In this document: positions 16,914 to 26,675 of the stretch, one piece after another
How positions within the stretch are numbered: the first letter of the stretch is position 1
Layout of the letters: the number at the start of each line of letters is the position of its first letter
Origin: Bog-473 sp963711065
Lineage (GTDB): Bacteria > Actinomycetota > Acidimicrobiia > Acidimicrobiales > RAAP-2
DNA length: 64,000 bases
Assembly: GCA_963711065.1 (NCBI GenBank)
Contig: CAVQCO010000002.1
Location: forward strand, 496,001-560,000
Direction of reading: 5' to 3'
Translations under genes and position numbers: made by a program
Notes under the pieces: model-generated
The model's input: only the letters and a program-made list of their open reading frames with translations
What the model was told of the DNA's origin: nothing
Database searches by the model: none

Positions 16914-19001
16914 ATGATCGCGCGTCGCGCACTCGCGCACGTCGGCCACGCGCGGACGTCTGCCTCGGCCCGGCGTCTGACCCTGGCTGCCTGCCTCCCG
17001 GCCCTCCTCGTCGCGACCGTCGTGATGGCGTGGCCGGCGGGCAGCGGCGCATCGCCCTCGGGCTGGTACGTGGCGACCACGCCGGGGACGGGCGCCGACG
17101 ACATCGTGCTGGGGTCGGCCTGTCCCAACGCGCTCCAGTGCGTCGGGGTGGGGATCTCCATCCGGAACATCAACTCCAACGGGACCTTCTCCCCGCTGGT
17201 CGAGAACTGGAACGGCACGTCGTGGGCGCTGGCGGCACAACCTCCATTGCCCGCCGGTGCGGGCGGCGGCTTCTTCGCCGTCTCGTGCGTGACGGGGTCC
17301 GACTGCTGGGCCGTGGGGGCCATCGTGGGCGCCATGGGGAGCGGAGGGCCGTCCGCGACCCTGGTCGAGAACTGGAACGGCACGGCGTGGTCCATCGTGC
17401 CGAGCCCGAACCCGAGCGGGCCCGGCGTGGTGGGTGCGCTCCTCCAGGGTGTCAGCTGCGCGTCGGCGTCGAGCTGCATGGCCGTCGGCTATGCCGCCGA
17501 TGCCAACGGCGAGAACCTCAACTCGGTGGTTGAGCAGTGGAACGGCACGGCGTGGAGCATCGTCCCCGCCGCCCCGACCGGCCAGCCCTTCGACCAGCTC
17601 TCGGCGGTGCGGTGCGCCGCCGCCGACGACTGCTGGGCGGTGGGGAATGCCGGTCCTCAGCAGCAGAACCCCAACTTCCTGCCGATCTTCCCGGGCGGCG
17701 CCACCGGTGACCAGGGGCTGATCGAGCACTGGAACGGCCTGTCGTGGTCGCTGACACCGAGCGCCGTCTACCCGAGCCCGGGCGGCGGGTACCTGTCCGG
17801 ATTGGCGTGCGCCGACGCGACCGACTGCTGGGCCTCGGGCTCGACGACCGACCCCACTGGGCAACCCGCCGGCGTGCTCATGGAGCACTGGGACGGGTCC
17901 GCCTGGACCGATGTGTCGTCGGCCGTGCCCAACTCCTCGACCCCCGCCATCTTGAGCGGCATCTCCTGTCTCAGCGCGGTGCAGTGCTGGGCGGCGGGGT
18001 CGTCGGGACGTTTCGGGGGAGGCGGAGGGGGCAACTTCCAACCGCAGGCCTTCATTGAGAATTGGAACGGCTCCGCGTGGTCCGTCGACCCCAGCCCGAA
18101 TGTGGCCGCGCTGAGCCTCCTCTCCTCGATCTCCTGCCTCAGCGCGGTCGGGTGCGTCGCAGTGGGGAGCGCCGCCACGCAGGCCTCGCAGAACGACCCC
18201 GGGCTCCGCCCGTTCGTCGAGCAGATCGCGTTCCCCCCGGCTTCGAACCAGGGGATCGTCGTGGCCGCACTCGACGGGGGAGTCTTCAACTACGGCACGA
18301 CGCCATTCCACGGCTCCATGGGCGGGCAACACCTCGACGCACCCGTCGTCGGCGTTGCGGCGACGCCCGATGGTGCCGGTTACTGGTTGGCCTCCTCGGA
18401 CGGCGGAGTGTTCGCCTTCGGCAGCGCGCGCTTCTACGGCTCCATGGGCGGCCGACATCTCGACCGGCCCATCGTGGGGATCGCGGCCACCCCCGACGGT
18501 AAGGGTTACTGGCTCGTGGCCAGCGACGGCGGCGTGTTCAACTTCGGCGACGCCCAGTTCCACGGTTCCATGGGGGGTCTCCCCCTGAACGCGCCCGTCG
18601 TCGGCATCGCCTCGGCCGACGACGGCGGCTACTGGCTGGCCGCATCCGATGGCGGCGTGTTCGACTTCGGCGACGCCGCGTTCTTCGGGTCGGCCGGCGC
18701 GTTGCACCTGAACCGCCCCGTGGCCGGCATCGCCGCCGCTCCCGACGGCATGGGCTACTGGATGGTCGGGACCGACGGGGGAGTCTTCACCTACGGCGAC
18801 GCCGGGTATTTCGGCTCGGTGCCGGGCCAAGGCATCGCCGGTCAGCCGCCGGTCGACGGCATCGCCAGGACGCCCACCGGGTCGGGGTACTGGCTGGTCG
18901 GCGCGACCGGCGCCGTCTACAGCTACGGCGACGCGACCTTCTTGGGCGCGCCCAACCCGAGCACCCTCGCCGCCTTCATCGTCTCGGTGGCCTCCGGGTA
19001 G
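16914..19001 (+). CDS. Secreted two-part repeat protein: seven SC-x5-C modules plus six DGGVF..GSMGG repeats
   Basis: 695 residues with an N-terminal signal peptide (A-C-L-P-A-L-L-V-A-T-V-V-M-A-W). Residues about 70-430 hold seven modules, each opening with a C-x5-C pair (ACPNALQC, SCVTGSDC, SCASASSC, RCAAADDC, ACADATDC, SCLSAVQC, SCLSAVGC) and mostly carrying a WNG(T/S)xW motif. Seven such units suggest a seven-bladed beta-propeller with one disulfide per blade (inference). Residues about 440-695 hold six repeats of about 43 residues, of the type DGGVFxFGDAxFxGSMGG...PVVGIAATPDGxGYWL, common in Acidimicrobiia surface proteins. No catalytic motif was seen; it is probably structural or ligand-binding at the surface. 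The ATG is at 16914 without a strong ribosome site. Confidence 0.85.
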   Translation: MIARRALAHVGHARTSASARRLTLAACLPALLVATVVMAWPAGSGASPSGWYVATTPGTGADDIVLGSACPNALQCVGVGISIRNINSNGTFSPLVENWNGTSWALAAQPPLPAGAGGGFFAVSCVTGSDCWAVGAIVGAMGSGGPSATLVENWNGTAWSIVPSPNPSGPGVVGALLQGVSCASASSCMAVGYAADANGENLNSVVEQWNGTAWSIVPAAPTGQPFDQLSAVRCAAADDCWAVGNAGPQQQNPNFLPIFPGGATGDQGLIEHWNGLSWSLTPSAVYPSPGGGYLSGLACADATDCWASGSTTDPTGQPAGVLMEHWDGSAWTDVSSAVPNSSTPAILSGISCLSAVQCWAAGSSGRFGGGGGGNFQPQAFIENWNGSAWSVDPSPNVAALSLLSSISCLSAVGCVAVGSAATQASQNDPGLRPFVEQIAFPPASNQGIVVAALDGGVFNYGTTPFHGSMGGQHLDAPVVGVAATPDGAGYWLASSDGGVFAFGSARFYGSMGGRHLDRPIVGIAATPDGKGYWLVASDGGVFNFGDAQFHGSMGGLPLNAPVVGIASADDGGYWLAASDGGVFDFGDAAFFGSAGALHLNRPVAGIAAAPDGMGYWMVGTDGGVFTYGDAGYFGSVPGQGIAGQPPVDGIARTPTGSGYWLVGATGAVYSYGDATFLGAPNPSTLAAFIVSVASG

Positions 19002-19013
19002 CGTCGCCGCCCG

Positions 19014-19817
19014 TCACGCGAAGTCGGAGCCCCCGTCGGCGTTGACGCACGCGCCGGTGACGTAGCCGTTGCGCCGTGAGACGAGGTACGCGGTCAGCGA
19101 GGCCACCTCGTCGGGCAGGCCGGCGCGGCCCAGGTCGGCCGGCTGGTGGAAGGTCCGCTCGATCCACGTCATGACGTCGCGCGGGTCGGCCGGGTCGAGC
19201 TCCGCGGCGGCGAAGATGTCCTTCAGGTTCTCGGTGAAGCTGGCCGTCACGATGGAGCCGGGGCACACGGCGTTGACCAAGATGCCCTCGGGCGCCAGCG
19301 TCTTGGCCAGGTTCTTGGCGATGCTGGTCACCGCGGCCTTCGATGCGGTGTAGGCGACGAGGATCGGGCTCTGGCGCTTGATCGAGTGCGCCGAGAAGAA
19401 CACCATCCGCCCCCAGTCGGCGGCCCGCATGAGGGGGAGCGCGCCGCGCACGCTCCGGACCGCCGACATGGTGCCCAGGGCGAAGGCCGCGTCCCAGGCA
19501 CGGTCGTCGAGGTCCTCGAAGCGCCCGGCGCCCGGTCCGATCGTGTGCACGAGCATGTTGAGCGATCCCCATCGGTCCGCGACCTCGGCGAAGCCGCGGT
19601 CGATGGACTGGGCATCGGTCATGTCGACACTGATGCCGACGGCATCGGGGCTCCCGGAGGACCGCAGGGAGGCCACGGTCTCGTCCAGGGCCTCGCGTCC
19701 GCGCGCCATGACGGCGACGCGGGCACCGTCGGCGGCGAGCACCTCGGCCACCGCCCGGCCCATGCCCTTGCTCCCGCCGGTGACCACCGCGGTGGCGTCA
19801 GCGATTCCGAGATCCAT
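19014..19817 (-). CDS. Short-chain dehydrogenase/reductase (SDR)
   Basis: 267 residues; NAD(P)-dependent oxidoreductase. Cofactor motif TGGSKGMG near residue 14, catalytic serine in F-F-S-A-H-S, and the Y-x3-K site in VAYTASKAA. The C-terminus G-A-C-V-N-A-D-G-G is typical. Start at ATG 19817 (M-D-L-G-I-A-D), which has AAGG 9 nt upstream. It is the 3'-most gene of a leftward group with the sulfotransferase and DUF1214 genes. Substrate unknown. Confidence 0.92.
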   Translation of the reverse strand: MDLGIADATAVVTGGSKGMGRAVAEVLAADGARVAVMARGREALDETVASLRSSGSPDAVGISVDMTDAQSIDRGFAEVADRWGSLNMLVHTIGPGAGRFEDLDDRAWDAAFALGTMSAVRSVRGALPLMRAADWGRMVFFSAHSIKRQSPILVAYTASKAAVTSIAKNLAKTLAPEGILVNAVCPGSIVTASFTENLKDIFAAAELDPADPRDVMTWIERTFHQPADLGRAGLPDEVASLTAYLVSRRNGYVTGACVNADGGSDFA

Positions 19818-19853
19818 GCACCTCATCCTTCCCTTGCCACGGGCCTCGCGCGC

Positions 19854-20999
19854 TCACGCGACGGCGTCGAACGACTGCAGATAGGGCGCGAAGCGCTCGC
19901 GCACCTGTTCGGGGTCCAGCCCGAAGTCGGCCAGGTCGTAGGCGTGACGGCCGTGCGACCCGGGCTCGTGTTTCGCGGCCCAGCCCGCCACGGCGTCGCG
20001 CGACGCGTCGGAGAACTCCACCCCGATCCGGTCGTAGGCCGCCTCCAGCGCGCCGACGGGGTCCACCTGCAGGTCGGTGAACGAGAGGTCGGCGAAGCGG
20101 TCGTCGCCGACGCGGTCCCGGAAGTCCATGGCCCGGGACACGGCCAACCACCAGCGCTCCAGTTGCTCGGCGCCGAGCCCGCGGGCGTCGTCGCGGTCGC
20201 TGGCCCAGCTCCGGACGTAGTGGATGAGGCTGCACACCGACCCCAGCACCTTGGCCGGATCGCGGTGGCTCCAGAGGAATTTGGCGTCCGGGTAGGCCTC
20301 GAGGAGATCGTCGAGGGCGAACATGTGCACCGGGGTCTTGAGGTGCCACAAGCTGGGTGGGCAGTGCCACTGCAGCAGGCGGAGCACGCGCCGGTGGTAG
20401 CGGTAGGTGGCGCCCATGTCGCAATCGGTGACCCAGGCGAGGTACGACGGGACCCGCCCGAAGCCGTCGAAGTGGACCGTCCGGAAGCTCATGCCGAGCA
20501 GGTCCTGGCACTCGGTCGGGGTGGTCGCCTCCTCGTGGTGCATCGACTGCATGAGGGGGAACATCTGGTTCATCATCTCCAGGCCCGCCTCCGTCTCCGC
20601 GATGCGCGGGTCGCTGTGCTGCGTCGCCGACTCGGGCGGCGGGCACGGGGATGAGGACTCCCACAGCCGCAGTGAGCGGAATTGGGGGTCGGCGGCCACC
20701 AACTGGCTCAGGGCGGTCGTACCCGTGCGCGGCAGGCCGATGACGAAGACGGGTCCCTCGATCTGCTCGGCGTCGATCGACGGGTGGGCCCGGTAGGTGT
20801 CCTCGATGCGCAGTCGGGACGTGAGCAGCGAGACCAGGCGCATCCGCAACATGACCTCGCCGGCCTCGGTCAGGTCGGCCTCCTCGTTGAGAGACCGCAC
20901 CAGGCGCTCGAGACCCTCGCGGTGTGAGCCGTCGCCGAAGTCCTCCAGCGCCGTCTGGTCCCGCGCCTCTGCTTCCAGCGCGTCGGCGTCGAGGGTCAT
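19854..20999 (-). CDS. Sulfotransferase family protein (Sulfotransfer_3 type)
   Basis: 381 residues, PAPS-dependent transferase fold. The 5'-phosphosulfate-binding motif FVIGLPRTGTT is near residue 80, and the 3'-phosphate region FLWSHRDPAKVLGS near 225. Actinobacterial relatives lie beside lipid or steroid metabolism genes; acceptor unknown. Its ATG overlaps the stop of the DUF1214 gene (ATGA), so the two are coupled. Confidence 0.9.
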   Translation of the reverse strand: MTLDADALEAEARDQTALEDFGDGSHREGLERLVRSLNEEADLTEAGEVMLRMRLVSLLTSRLRIEDTYRAHPSIDAEQIEGPVFVIGLPRTGTTALSQLVAADPQFRSLRLWESSSPCPPPESATQHSDPRIAETEAGLEMMNQMFPLMQSMHHEEATTPTECQDLLGMSFRTVHFDGFGRVPSYLAWVTDCDMGATYRYHRRVLRLLQWHCPPSLWHLKTPVHMFALDDLLEAYPDAKFLWSHRDPAKVLGSVCSLIHYVRSWASDRDDARGLGAEQLERWWLAVSRAMDFRDRVGDDRFADLSFTDLQVDPVGALEAAYDRIGVEFSDASRDAVAGWAAKHEPGSHGRHAYDLADFGLDPEQVRERFAPYLQSFDAVA

Positions 21000-22228
21000 C
21001 GGCAGAACCGCTTGCTCACGGCGAGCCGCCGGGCGGCGATGGTCTCCTCGCGTGCGTGCGCCGAGACGTGCGGGGTCTGTGGGGGCAGCGCGTCCCGAAC
21101 GGCGGTGAACGGGAGCACCCTCGTCGTCGGCACCGGAGCCGTCTCCGTGCGGACACAGCGCAGGATCACGGGGCCTGCGCTGTGTCCTGCCGTATCGAGC
21201 CAATTGGGGACGCCCGGGTCGTCGTGCGCGATCACCGCTCGCATGATCCCGTCGTCGTCCACCAGCGACTGGTGCCCGTTGAGGCTGCTCTGGTGCCCGG
21301 CGTAGTCGATCGTCTCCCACCAGGGGTTCCCCAGGGAGTAGCTCCAGTAGAGCCCCTCGGGGGGCGTGACCTCGACGAGGAGGGCCTCGTCGGGCCCCAG
21401 CTCCCAGGATCCGATCACGGGCCGGTTCTCGGCCGCGGCCCCCATCGCCGTGCCGTCGAGCGGCGGGAGGAACGTGTTGGGCGCCTCGGGCCGGGAGAAC
21501 TGCAGGAAGAAGTCGAGGTTGCCGACCACGAAGTCCCCCAGCGCGACCAGCTGCCGGGCGACCACCGCGCGCGGGTCTTCGGTGGGGCGGGGGGTGCTCG
21601 CCTTGCCCCGGCCGACCCGCTCGATGTGCAGCGAGGAGGCCACCTCGGTGTCCCAGTCGTAGAAGAAATGCCGCACCACCAGCCCCGTGGCGTCCTCGGC
21701 GATGGGCAGCCAGTTGCCCTCGTGAGGCTCCGCCGAGAGCAGCAGCTCCACCTCGCCCGTGGGCCCCAGGTCGAGCTCGTCGAGCAGCACGTTGGCCGAC
21801 GACGCCATCCCGGCCATCGACTGCAGCCCGACGTAGCGCGCCGACCCGCGGTTGCCCGTCAGGCGGTAGGTCTCGCCGCCGCGCAGCGGCGCGCCGGTGT
21901 AGATGCAGTCGGGGCAGTCCATGCCCCACTTGTAGACCGAGTCCATGCCGGAGGGCTTGACCGCCAGGACCCCGTCCGGCTCGGCCCGCAGCGCGTGGTC
22001 CGCCCCGGTGCCCAACAGCCCGAGCAGGTGGCGGAAGCCGGCGGCCATGTCGGCCGGGTTCCGGGGGACGTCGTCGGACAGCACGACGTCCGCTGCCTTG
22101 CGCATTCCGTCGAGCAGGTGGGACCACGCCCGCCCCGAGACGAGATCGTCGACGGTCGCGTCTCCGGCCCGTGCCGCCTCACCGACCGAGTGCGGCATCC
22201 ACGACGGGTTGATGAACGAGCTCGTCAC
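20996..22228 (-). CDS. DUF1214 domain protein
   Basis: About 410 residues, no signal peptide. The central and C-terminal parts match the DUF1214 pattern (Y-R-L-T-G-N-R-G-S-A-R-Y-V-G-L-Q, then S-Y-S-L-G-N-P-W-W-E-T near residue 330). GTG 22228 is chosen because GGAGCGAG lies 6 nt upstream; the frame is open to 22303. Biochemical function of the family is unknown. Coupled to the sulfotransferase gene and perhaps acting in the same pathway. Confidence 0.8.
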   Translation of the reverse strand: MTSSFINPSWMPHSVGEAARAGDATVDDLVSGRAWSHLLDGMRKAADVVLSDDVPRNPADMAAGFRHLLGLLGTGADHALRAEPDGVLAVKPSGMDSVYKWGMDCPDCIYTGAPLRGGETYRLTGNRGSARYVGLQSMAGMASSANVLLDELDLGPTGEVELLLSAEPHEGNWLPIAEDATGLVVRHFFYDWDTEVASSLHIERVGRGKASTPRPTEDPRAVVARQLVALGDFVVGNLDFFLQFSRPEAPNTFLPPLDGTAMGAAAENRPVIGSWELGPDEALLVEVTPPEGLYWSYSLGNPWWETIDYAGHQSSLNGHQSLVDDDGIMRAVIAHDDPGVPNWLDTAGHSAGPVILRCVRTETAPVPTTRVLPFTAVRDALPPQTPHVSAHAREETIAARRLAVSKRFCR

Positions 22229-22443
22229 GGCTCGCTCCGTGCACGCGTCCGAACGACTGGCAGTAACCCCATGACCGACCCCCATCGCGACTAGGCGGGC
22301 CATGCTTCCCTACGGCGCTGGGGCCGTCAACCCGCGACGGTCTTCGAGATCACCCTCTTCCACAGGCGCCGCGCGTAGCGTGGTCGCCCAGGAGGTGGCG
22401 AAGCGGTGCCACGATCGGCGGTCGGGAGGCGAGCTGTAGGCGC

Positions 22444-23670
22444 ATGATCGAAGACGCCGTTCCCACGCTCGTCCTGATCGGCGTCGCCGCAGTCCTGGCC
22501 CCCATCATCGCCGAGGGGACGCGGCGCTTCCTGCCCGTTCCGGAAGTCGTGATCCAGATCCTGCTGGGGATCCTCATCGGGCCGTACGTGCTCGCGCTCG
22601 CCCACCCGGACACCCTCGTCACGGCGTTGTCCGACTTCGGCCTCACCTATCTGATGTTCCTGGCTGGGACCGAGCTCGACCTCGAGATCATGCGGCAGGG
22701 GCACCTGGGGCTCGCCGGCGGATCGTGGCTCGTCTCCGTGGTCCTGGCCCTCGGCGTCGGGGCCGCGCTGCACGCGACGGGATTGGTCCTCGACTCGGTG
22801 GTCGTCGCGCTCTGCCTGACGACCACCGCACTCGGGACCCTGCTCCCGATCCTGCGCGACGCCGGCGTCCTGAGGACGGCGATCGGTCCCTCCGTCCTGT
22901 CGGTCGGTGCCATCGGCGAGTTCGGCCCCATCGTGGCCGTCGCCCTCCTGCTGACGGACCGCGACGCAGGCCTGACGTTCCTGCTGCTGGCCCTGTTCGT
23001 GGCCGTGGCCGTGGTCGCCGCGCTGCTGGCCATGCAGGTGCACCCGCCCCGGTTCGTCGCCCTGCTGCGCCGGCATCTCCACTCCACCGCACAGCTGCCG
23101 GTCCGGATCTCGGTCCTGCTCGTCATCCTGCTGGTCTACCTGGCGATCAAGCTGAGCCTCGATGTGTTGCTGGGCGCCTTCGCCGCCGGTGTGGTGGTGC
23201 GCCTGTTCATCAAGGGCGAGGACAGCGAGCCCATCACGAGCAAGCTCGAGGCCATCGGCTTCGGCTTCCTCATCCCGATCTTCTTCATTGAGAGCGGCAT
23301 CACGTTCGACCTGCACGCCTTGGTGCACCAACCGAAGGTGCTGCTGCTCGTGCCGATGTTCACCGCCGCCTTCCTCTTCACCCGCGGCGTGCCGACCTGG
23401 GCCTTCTTCCGGCGCGCCGTGTCGAAGGCGGAGGCGGGCGCCCTCGCCGTGCTCTCGGCGACGGGGCTGCCGCTGATCGTCGTCATCACGACCCTGGGGG
23501 TCGACGAGCACAAGATGAAGCCGCAGAACGCGGCCGCCCTGGTGGCCGCGGGGATGCTCTCGGTCATGGCCTACCCGATCATCGGGCTCCGGCAACTGTC
23601 CGGCTCCCGGAAGGAGGCCGGGACCTCGACCGCGGAGCAGACCGCGGACGGGGACACGTTCTCGTCCTAG
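22444..23670 (+). CDS. Monovalent cation:proton antiporter, CPA2 type
   Basis: 408 residues, about 12 hydrophobic segments filling the protein, with no C-terminal TrkA domain. Family motifs: IQILLGILIGPYVL near residue 40, F-L-A-G-T-E-L-D near 75, TTTALGTLLPIL, and AIGEFGPIVAVAL in the exchange region. It probably exchanges Na+ or K+ for H+. Divergent from the DUF1214 gene; its stop overlaps the stop of the convergent sulfatase gene (CTAG). Confidence 0.9.
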   Translation: MIEDAVPTLVLIGVAAVLAPIIAEGTRRFLPVPEVVIQILLGILIGPYVLALAHPDTLVTALSDFGLTYLMFLAGTELDLEIMRQGHLGLAGGSWLVSVVLALGVGAALHATGLVLDSVVVALCLTTTALGTLLPILRDAGVLRTAIGPSVLSVGAIGEFGPIVAVALLLTDRDAGLTFLLLALFVAVAVVAALLAMQVHPPRFVALLRRHLHSTAQLPVRISVLLVILLVYLAIKLSLDVLLGAFAAGVVVRLFIKGEDSEPITSKLEAIGFGFLIPIFFIESGITFDLHALVHQPKVLLLVPMFTAAFLFTRGVPTWAFFRRAVSKAEAGALAVLSATGLPLIVVITTLGVDEHKMKPQNAAALVAAGMLSVMAYPIIGLRQLSGSRKEAGTSTAEQTADGDTFSS

Positions 23671-25133
23671 CCGCCCTTGAACGGGCTGGGGTGCGGGCGG
23701 GCCGGAGGCGTGGCGAAGAACGGGTGGACGAGCGTCTCCATCATCTCCTCGACGAGCGGTGCGGCGTCCGGGTCGGGAAGCAGGTCGTGATCCTCCGCCG
23801 GATCCTCGTGGAGGTCGAACAACTGGCACGCGGCAAGGGCGTCCTCGTCGACGACGAGCTTGTGCCGGAGGGTCTCGAACACGGCGAAGCCCCAGTTCTC
23901 GCTGACCGTCGCCGCTCGCGGCTCGACGTCCTCGCCGCGTACGGCCGCCAGGAGGGAGCGACCCTCGCCGTGCGGGATATCGGGTGCACCGGCGATCGCA
24001 CGCACCGTCGCGGGCACGTCGAGATGTTCCACCAGCGCGTCGACGACCCGTGCCGCACCGCCGCCCGGGGGGCGGACGACCAGGGGCACCCGCACCGCCC
24101 CCTCGTAGAGCACGCACTTGGACATGAGCCCGTGGCTCCCGGCCATCTCGCCGTGGTCGCTCGTGTAGATGATCCACGTGTCGTCCAGAATTCCCTTGCG
24201 CTCCAGCGCGTCGACCATGCACCCGACCGCATGGTCGATGACCGAGATGTCGGCGGCGTAGGAGCGGCGCATGCCGCGGATGGCGTCGTCGGTCATCGTC
24301 TCGGAGTCCGACATCCAGAGGAACCCGTTGAGCAGGGCGCCGTAGCGCCCCGTCCCCTCGACTGTGGGCCGTCGGGTCGAGCGCGGCATGGAGATGTCGA
24401 CGTCGCGGTAACGCCCGACCGCCTCTGCGGGCGCGTCCCAGGGGTCGTGGGGCCCGGGGAACCCCACGAAGAGGAAGAACGGCTCGGCGCGGTCGTAGCG
24501 TTCGATCCACTGCACGGCCTCGTGGCCGTGCCAGGTGTCGACGTACGCATCGAGCGGCAGGGGCATCGGTGTCGAGTCCCACATCGGCACGCACTTGGTC
24601 GCGTTCTGGCCGTCCTCGTTCTCGCCCTGGTAGCTGCGGTCGGCGATGTGTTTCTTGTAGGTGTCGAGCAGGCCCCGTGCCGCCAGGAAGTCGGTGTAGC
24701 GGGTCGGGATCTTGCCGAGGAACTTGTCACCCGTCTCGAAGACCTCTGCGAAACCGAGCGCCTCGAGGCGCGTCGCCGCGTCGTCGGTGTGCGGCACCGT
24801 GAGCTTCTCGTCGAGATACAGGTGCGCCTTGCCCAGCAGCGACGTGTGGTAGCCCGCTTCGCGAAGGGCCCAGGCGTACGTCGGGCTGTCGGTCCCGATC
24901 TCCGCCCAATTGGTGTAGACGCCGTGGTCGCGGACGTAGTGCTCGGTCATGAAGGAGGCTCTCGAGGGCATGCAGAGCGGCCCCTGGCACGCCACCCGCG
25001 AGAACCGCGTGCCCTGCCCCGCCAGGGCGTCGAGCGAGGGCGTGAGGACGCTGGGATCGCCTGCGCAGCCCATCATGTCGGCCCGGTGCTGGTCCGACAT
25101 GACGAGCAGGATGTTGGGGACGCTGGTGGTCAA
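23667..25133 (-). CDS. Type I sulfatase
   Basis: 488 residues. Hydrolyses sulfate esters after conversion of the active-site cysteine to formylglycine. The motif C-x-P-S-R is present (PLCMPSRASFMT near residue 60). Metal ligands are in LVMSDQHRADMMG at the N-terminus and Y-T-S-D-H-G-E-M in the C-terminal half. No signal peptide, so cytosolic. TTG 25133 is preferred, with AGGAAGG about 9 nt upstream; the open frame extends to 25346 but would overlap the divergent aminotransferase start. No formylglycine-generating enzyme gene is in the window. Confidence 0.9.
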   Translation of the reverse strand: MTTSVPNILLVMSDQHRADMMGCAGDPSVLTPSLDALAGQGTRFSRVACQGPLCMPSRASFMTEHYVRDHGVYTNWAEIGTDSPTYAWALREAGYHTSLLGKAHLYLDEKLTVPHTDDAATRLEALGFAEVFETGDKFLGKIPTRYTDFLAARGLLDTYKKHIADRSYQGENEDGQNATKCVPMWDSTPMPLPLDAYVDTWHGHEAVQWIERYDRAEPFFLFVGFPGPHDPWDAPAEAVGRYRDVDISMPRSTRRPTVEGTGRYGALLNGFLWMSDSETMTDDAIRGMRRSYAADISVIDHAVGCMVDALERKGILDDTWIIYTSDHGEMAGSHGLMSKCVLYEGAVRVPLVVRPPGGGAARVVDALVEHLDVPATVRAIAGAPDIPHGEGRSLLAAVRGEDVEPRAATVSENWGFAVFETLRHKLVVDEDALAACQLFDLHEDPAEDHDLLPDPDAAPLVEEMMETLVHPFFATPPARPHPSPFKGG

Positions 25134-25286
25134 TCGATCGGCCTTCCTCTCTCCGGGGCTCCCCGCCACAGCCCTCCCTCCCTGCGATCCTGGCACGAAC
25201 CGGAAGGACCGGCTCGGTGCCGGGTCCCGGGTGCTCACCACTAACCTGTCGCCACCGCTCGGAGATCGACCCCTGGAGCCCACGGC

Positions 25287-26675
25287 ATGCCCTTTGACCT
25301 GAAGAAGGTGTTGGACGAGCGCACGGGCCAGAACTTCATCCTCCACTCGAAGTACGTCAACCCCCAGTTACCCCGGGTGCTGGGCACGCTCGAGTTCGAC
25401 CGCTTCTACGTCAAGGGTGAGGGCTGCTACCTGATCGACGACAAGGGCGACCGCTACCTCGACTTTCTGTCCGGGTTCGGGGTCTTCGCCCTCGGCCGGG
25501 GCCATCTCGGCATCGCGCAGGCGCTGCACGACGCTCTCGATGCCGACCTGCCCAACCTCGTCCAGATGGACTGCGCCCTCCTGCCCGGGGTCCTGGCCGA
25601 GCAGCTCGTGGCGCGCTCCCACCCCGGGATCGAACGGGTCTTCTTCACCAACTCGGGAGCCGAGGCGGTCGAGAGCGCGATCAAATTCGCGCGGGCAGCC
25701 ACCAAGCGGACGCGCATCCTCTATTGCGACCACGCCTTCCACGGGCTGACCACCGGGGCGTTGGCCCTCAACGGTGGGCGTGAGTTCCGCAGCGGGTTCG
25801 GGCCCCTCCTGCCCGGGTGCGACATGATCCCCTTCGGCGACGCCTCCGCGCTCGCCCGGGAGCTGCGGCGGGGAGACGTGGCCGCCTTCGTCGTGGAGCC
25901 GATCCAGGGCAAGGGCGTCAACCTGGCCTCGGAGGACTTCTGGCAGGAGGCCCAGTCGCTCTGCCGGCGGCACAAGGCGCTCATGGTCCTCGACGAGGTG
26001 CAGGCGGGCCTCGGCCGGACGGGGACCTTCTTCTGTCACGAGCAGCTCGGGATCAGGCCCGACATCATCACCGTCTCGAAGGCGCTCTCGGGTGGCTACG
26101 TGCCCGTCGGGGCCATGCTGTGCTCGGCGGCGGTGTCGGACAGCGTGTTCAGCTCCATGGACCGGGCGGTCGTGCACTCGTCGACCTTCAGCGCCAACCA
26201 GCTGGCCATGGTGGCCGGACTGGCCACCCTGGCGGCCTTCGACGACGAGGACATCCTCGACCGGGTGCGCCGGACCGGCAAGGCCTTCACCAAGGCGCTC
26301 CAGCCCCTGGTCGAACGCTACGAGTGCCTGCACGAGGTCCGCGGGATGGGACTGATGATCGGGCTGGTCTTCGGCGAGCCCACCTCACCCGGCCCGCGGC
26401 GCCGGTACCGGATGATCGAAGCCCTGCGCCCCGCTCTCTTCTCGCAGATGGTCGTCGTCCCGCTGTTCCACCGGCACCGGATCCTCACCCAGGTGGCGGC
26501 GGACAACATGAACGTGGTGAAGCTCCTCCCGCCGCTGATCGCGGGTGACGACGAGGTCGAGCTCTTCGCCGACGCGCTCGACGACGTGCTGGCCAGCGCG
26601 CAGCAGGGGTCGGGCCTGATCTTCGAGTTCGCGAGGACCATGGCCAAGGGCACGCTCCACCGGGCCCGGCTGTGA
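25287..26675 (+). CDS. hpnO: Class-III aminotransferase, HpnO-like
   Basis: 462 residues, PLP-dependent. PLP motifs: FFTNSGAEAVESAIK near residue 115, LDEVQAGLGRTG near 235, and the Schiff-base lysine in TVSKALSGGYVPVGA near 265. Similar to ornithine/acetylornithine transaminases, but the partner gene is a hopanoid-associated epimerase, which points to HpnO, the enzyme aminating the hopanoid side chain towards aminobacteriohopane polyols. ATG with GGAG upstream. The next gene overlaps by 4 bp (GTGA). The symbol rests on context as well as sequence; a plain ornithine aminotransferase is the alternative. No squalene-hopene cyclase is in view. Confidence 0.75.
   Translation: MPFDLKKVLDERTGQNFILHSKYVNPQLPRVLGTLEFDRFYVKGEGCYLIDDKGDRYLDFLSGFGVFALGRGHLGIAQALHDALDADLPNLVQMDCALLPGVLAEQLVARSHPGIERVFFTNSGAEAVESAIKFARAATKRTRILYCDHAFHGLTTGALALNGGREFRSGFGPLLPGCDMIPFGDASALARELRRGDVAAFVVEPIQGKGVNLASEDFWQEAQSLCRRHKALMVLDEVQAGLGRTGTFFCHEQLGIRPDIITVSKALSGGYVPVGAMLCSAAVSDSVFSSMDRAVVHSSTFSANQLAMVAGLATLAAFDDEDILDRVRRTGKAFTKALQPLVERYECLHEVRGMGLMIGLVFGEPTSPGPRRRYRMIEALRPALFSQMVVVPLFHRHRILTQVAADNMNVVKLLPPLIAGDDEVELFADALDDVLASAQQGSGLIFEFARTMAKGTLHRARL

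Noticed and set aside
15533..18830. Very long open frames antisense to the CoA-transferase and repeat-protein genes
   Set aside because: They are rich in R, G and H with no motifs, as expected for opposite-strand readings of G+C-rich genes; the sense frames carry clear domains.
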